This document shows positions 61,345 through 64,000 of a stretch of DNA of 64,000 nucleotides, one piece after another; positions within the stretch are counted from its first letter, which is position 1, and every line of letters begins with the position of its first letter. The position numbers and the translations under genes are program-made. The notes under the pieces were generated by a model, which ran no database searches, was not told the origin of the DNA, and was given only the letters and a program-made list of their open reading frames with translations. The stretch is from NCBI GenBank assembly GCA_947561585.1, contig CANNZV010002563.1:1-64000 (forward strand), read 5' to 3'. This DNA is from Caprella mutica (taxonomy: Eukaryota; Arthropoda; Malacostraca; Amphipoda; Caprellidae).

Positions 61345-61870
61345 CTGCACTCGGTAGAGCGCAACCCTTCGCCACCGCTTATCCGTTTGCTACCAAAATC
61401 TGATAAACTGGTGACTGAATGGTGACTAATCGATCCACCAAGTTTCATGCAATATGGTTCAACAACACTTTTTGAGTTATTGAGTTATAAATGACCCTGA
61501 CCTTTGACCAGATCGCTCCCAAAATTCTACCAGATGGTTCGTGGACATTGTCCAATCGTCCCATCAAATTTCAGACAATTGGGTTGAATACTTTTTGAGT
61601 TACTGAGTTTTAAATGGCCTTGACCTTGATCTTTGACCTTTGACCCGATCACTCCCAAAATCTATCAAAATGGTTCCTGCATATTGACCAATCGTTTCAT
61701 CAAGTTTCATGCAATATGGTTCAATACTGTTTGAGTTATAAATGACCATGACCTTGACCTTTGATCGGGTCACTCCCAAAATTCTAGCAGCAGGTCACTG
61801 GACATGGAACAATCGTTTCATCAAATTTCAGGCAATTTAGTTGAACACTTTTTCAGTTAAGCGAATAACA
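61345..61870 (-). repeat. Dispersed repeat, copy C (reverse orientation)
   Basis: Begins gcactcggtagagcgc, the complement of the end of copy A. It then shows four diverged internal repeats, each with a gagttataaatgacc-like phrase (61464, 61600, 61735 and a decayed one near 61845), spaced about 120-140 bp. Confidence 0.8.
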
Positions 61871-62401
61871 AGATGATAAATAAATAAAGAAATTCCGATT
61901 AAAATATGACCTTCCCTCATTCTGCGAAGGTAACAAACGTTAAACTAACGTTATTAGAATTTTTTATATAATTATTACAATTGAACCTTTGCGTAATTTT
62001 AATTTTTAGAGAATTCAAGAGAACCATTTTTAAATAACTTTAAATATTAAAACATAAACTATAAATTAACAAAAATTTAACTTGAAAACTAATACTATTA
62101 GAAAGTCCAGTGAATTTGGAATTAGTGATGTTTAACTGCAATTTTCAATAGCAATAATAAATACCTAATATTCATTTACAAAGGGCTAATGAATATAAAG
62201 GTGCAGACACTCAAAAAATTGGAACAAGAAGTCAGCATTAGCTGTGAACAGAAATAAACGGCAGTAATTAGTCATCTGTATTTAGTACAAAAGTGATCAT
62301 AATTTAATAATCGTAATAAAGTAATCGTAATAGACAGAACGTAAAATAATCTAAATAAAGTAGTCGTAATAAAATAGTAAAGTATATTGATTATCCTATT
62401 A
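61871..62401. other. AT-rich stretch before the 17-bp array
   Basis: 62300-62380 has loose repeats of taatcgtaataaagta. No gene. Confidence 0.5.
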
Positions 62402-62840
62402 TGAATGGTAATCAAGTAGGAATGGTAATCAACTATGAATGGTAATCAACTATGAATGGTAATCAACTATGAATGGTAATCAAGTATGAATGGTAATCAA
62501 CTATGAATGGTAATCAAGTATGAATGGTAATCAACTATGAATGGTAATCAACTATGAATGGTAATCAACTATGAATGGTAATCAACTATGAATGGTAATC
62601 AAGTATGAATGGTAATCAAGTATGAATGGTAATCAAGTATGAATGGTAATCAAGTATGAATGGTAATCAAGTATGAATGGTAATCAACTATGAATGGTAA
62701 TCAACTATGAATGGTAATCAACTATGAATGGTAATCAACTATGAATGGTAATCAAGTATGAATGGTAATCGACTGTGAATGGTAATCAAGCAGGAATGGT
62801 AATCAAGTATGAATGGTAATCGACTGTGAATGGTAATCAA
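62402..62840. repeat. 17-bp minisatellite array, about 26 copies
   Basis: Unit gaatggtaatcaactat alternating with gaatggtaatcaagtat. A few units read cgactgt or aagcag. Confidence 0.97.
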
Positions 62841-64000
62841 TTCGAATAAAGCAAGTTAATGAGGACAAGACACTAACTAACGAGGGCAATGGTGAAAGGT
62901 TTACCTACCTGTCACGAATATTTGATTACGTAAACCAATCTTTCCATCACTCCAGCATCACTCAAAGTTCTCCTGACATCGACCAATCTTACTTGGCTGT
63001 ATCACATACTGGTTCAGGCTATACGAAATCCATTCGATTAGCTTTCCATGATTTAATTTCACCAGATTGAAGATCTAGTGTGATGGAAGGCAATTCCGTT
63101 TTCTAATGAAGGCAGAACAAAATTTTCACACTGGCTACTAATCCTCTTTAGCGATGATTACATCTCCCTAATTTATGTATCGCATAGCAACTTTGCAAAA
63201 GTAACCTCTTCCAAAGTAACCATGGCACGTTGTACCAACATGGGCACTAGATGGTTAGATTGGCAAGAGATGGCAGAAAGTACATGGAGATAATGTGGTT
63301 TTCCATTCTCATGGTTCAATGTTGCGAATCCATCACATTGAATTGTCAAATTGGCTCAACCTGATTAATATATAACGTATCAACATTATATTGCTGAAAC
63401 TTTATTAACATATGGACAACATCTTGGGGCCAACATGGTTTCAACATTACAGCCCATGCTGTCACATTGTTGGCCCATTTTGCAAAAAAAAAATCACTGT
63501 ATACCAATATGATTTGTCAACCAAGTGCCCACATGGGCCCCATCAACTTTGGGTTTGTGTTAGATCGTCGATCTGGAAAAATGACATGACAGTGATGTTT
63601 GAGAACTATTTTCAAGGAATATTACATAATCATTGTCTGTGATAGCATTTGGCTAATTATTAAAATCTGCTAATTTGATGCTCTATTTAAGAAACTTGTT
63701 CTACGGTTATAGATACATGAAATAGAAAATATAAGAAAGCAAGAATTCGAATATATATTTTCTACTCCGAATTAGTACTAAAATCGTGAACAATGGATAG
63801 TGTGGAAAAATATTTAAGTGCAACAGATATCGAAATTATGGTAGTGATCTATTAAAATATTCCTTACATCGTGTCACCAGGTCTGTATGCATATCATTTA
63901 TCACATTCTATTTCAACAGTAGGCGTAATTCGACAGTACGACTGTTTGTTTCATCCAATCATAGCAGTAACTCTTGAAATATTTTGACAGATGAAACCTA
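62841..64000. other. Right-hand end of the window, no gene recognised
   Basis: 63420-63480 contains an imperfect inverted repeat (ggggccaacatgg against tgttggccca), and 63527-63538 contains GCCCACATGGGC. The 76-codon frame at 63412-63642 overlaps these and has no known domain. Confidence 0.45.

Noticed and set aside
63412..63642. 76-codon plus frame beginning MDNILGPTW
   Set aside because: Overlaps an inverted repeat with recurring GGCCAACATGG-type phrases and has no domain; more likely repeat DNA.

Overview
The window looks like repeat-dominated nuclear DNA of an arthropod, most plausibly an insect and possibly a sap-sucking hemipteran. This rests on AT-rich composition, the absence of any bacterial-style gene layout, many minisatellite arrays, and insect-type mobile elements (Ty3/Gypsy, piggyBac-like, Tc1/mariner-like, Merlin-like, LINE). 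The species is not identified. I recognise no host protein-coding gene, tRNA or rRNA.

Layout. 1-3551 is a 32-bp minisatellite with a higher-order period. 3.6-15.3 kb is AT-rich sequence with two piggyBac-like MITEs, a 15-bp array, a fold-back element of about 840 bp, a Tc1-like relic and two copies of a dispersed repeat. 15.4-18.6 kb holds a 28-bp array carrying many TGAGTCA motifs and a 49-bp array. 18.8-19.7 kb is a dead mariner-like transposon. 21.6-24.9 kb and 34.8-36.5 kb hold diverged copies of one non-coding module; the distal copy is interrupted by a Merlin-like relic.

25.2-33.6 kb is an 18-bp array hit by two related non-autonomous LTR retrotransposons, both in minus orientation. 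Element 1 has identical 446-bp LTRs, a GAAG target duplication and a 109-codon ORF for a small membrane protein with an N-myristoylation-like start. It is split in the middle of the array. Element 2 is older, has a truncated right LTR, and still has AGTC target duplications.

37567-42510 is a complete Ty3/Gypsy retrotransposon with near-identical LTRs, a TGTGT target duplication, intact gag and pol, and a U-UUU-UUA slippery heptamer at the gag/pol junction. Gag should build the particle, and Pol (protease, reverse transcriptase, RNase H, integrase) should be made as a -1 frameshift fusion. It looks potentially active.

42.5-64 kb is AT-rich sequence with Tc1/mariner fragments, a second piggyBac-like MITE copy, a CR1/Jockey-type LINE relic, a reverse-oriented copy of the dispersed repeat, and 25-, 24-, 21-, 19- and 17-bp tandem arrays.

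The least ordinary items are element 1 with its unfamiliar membrane ORF, and the diverged non-coding modules that share a hairpin with one compensatory change.
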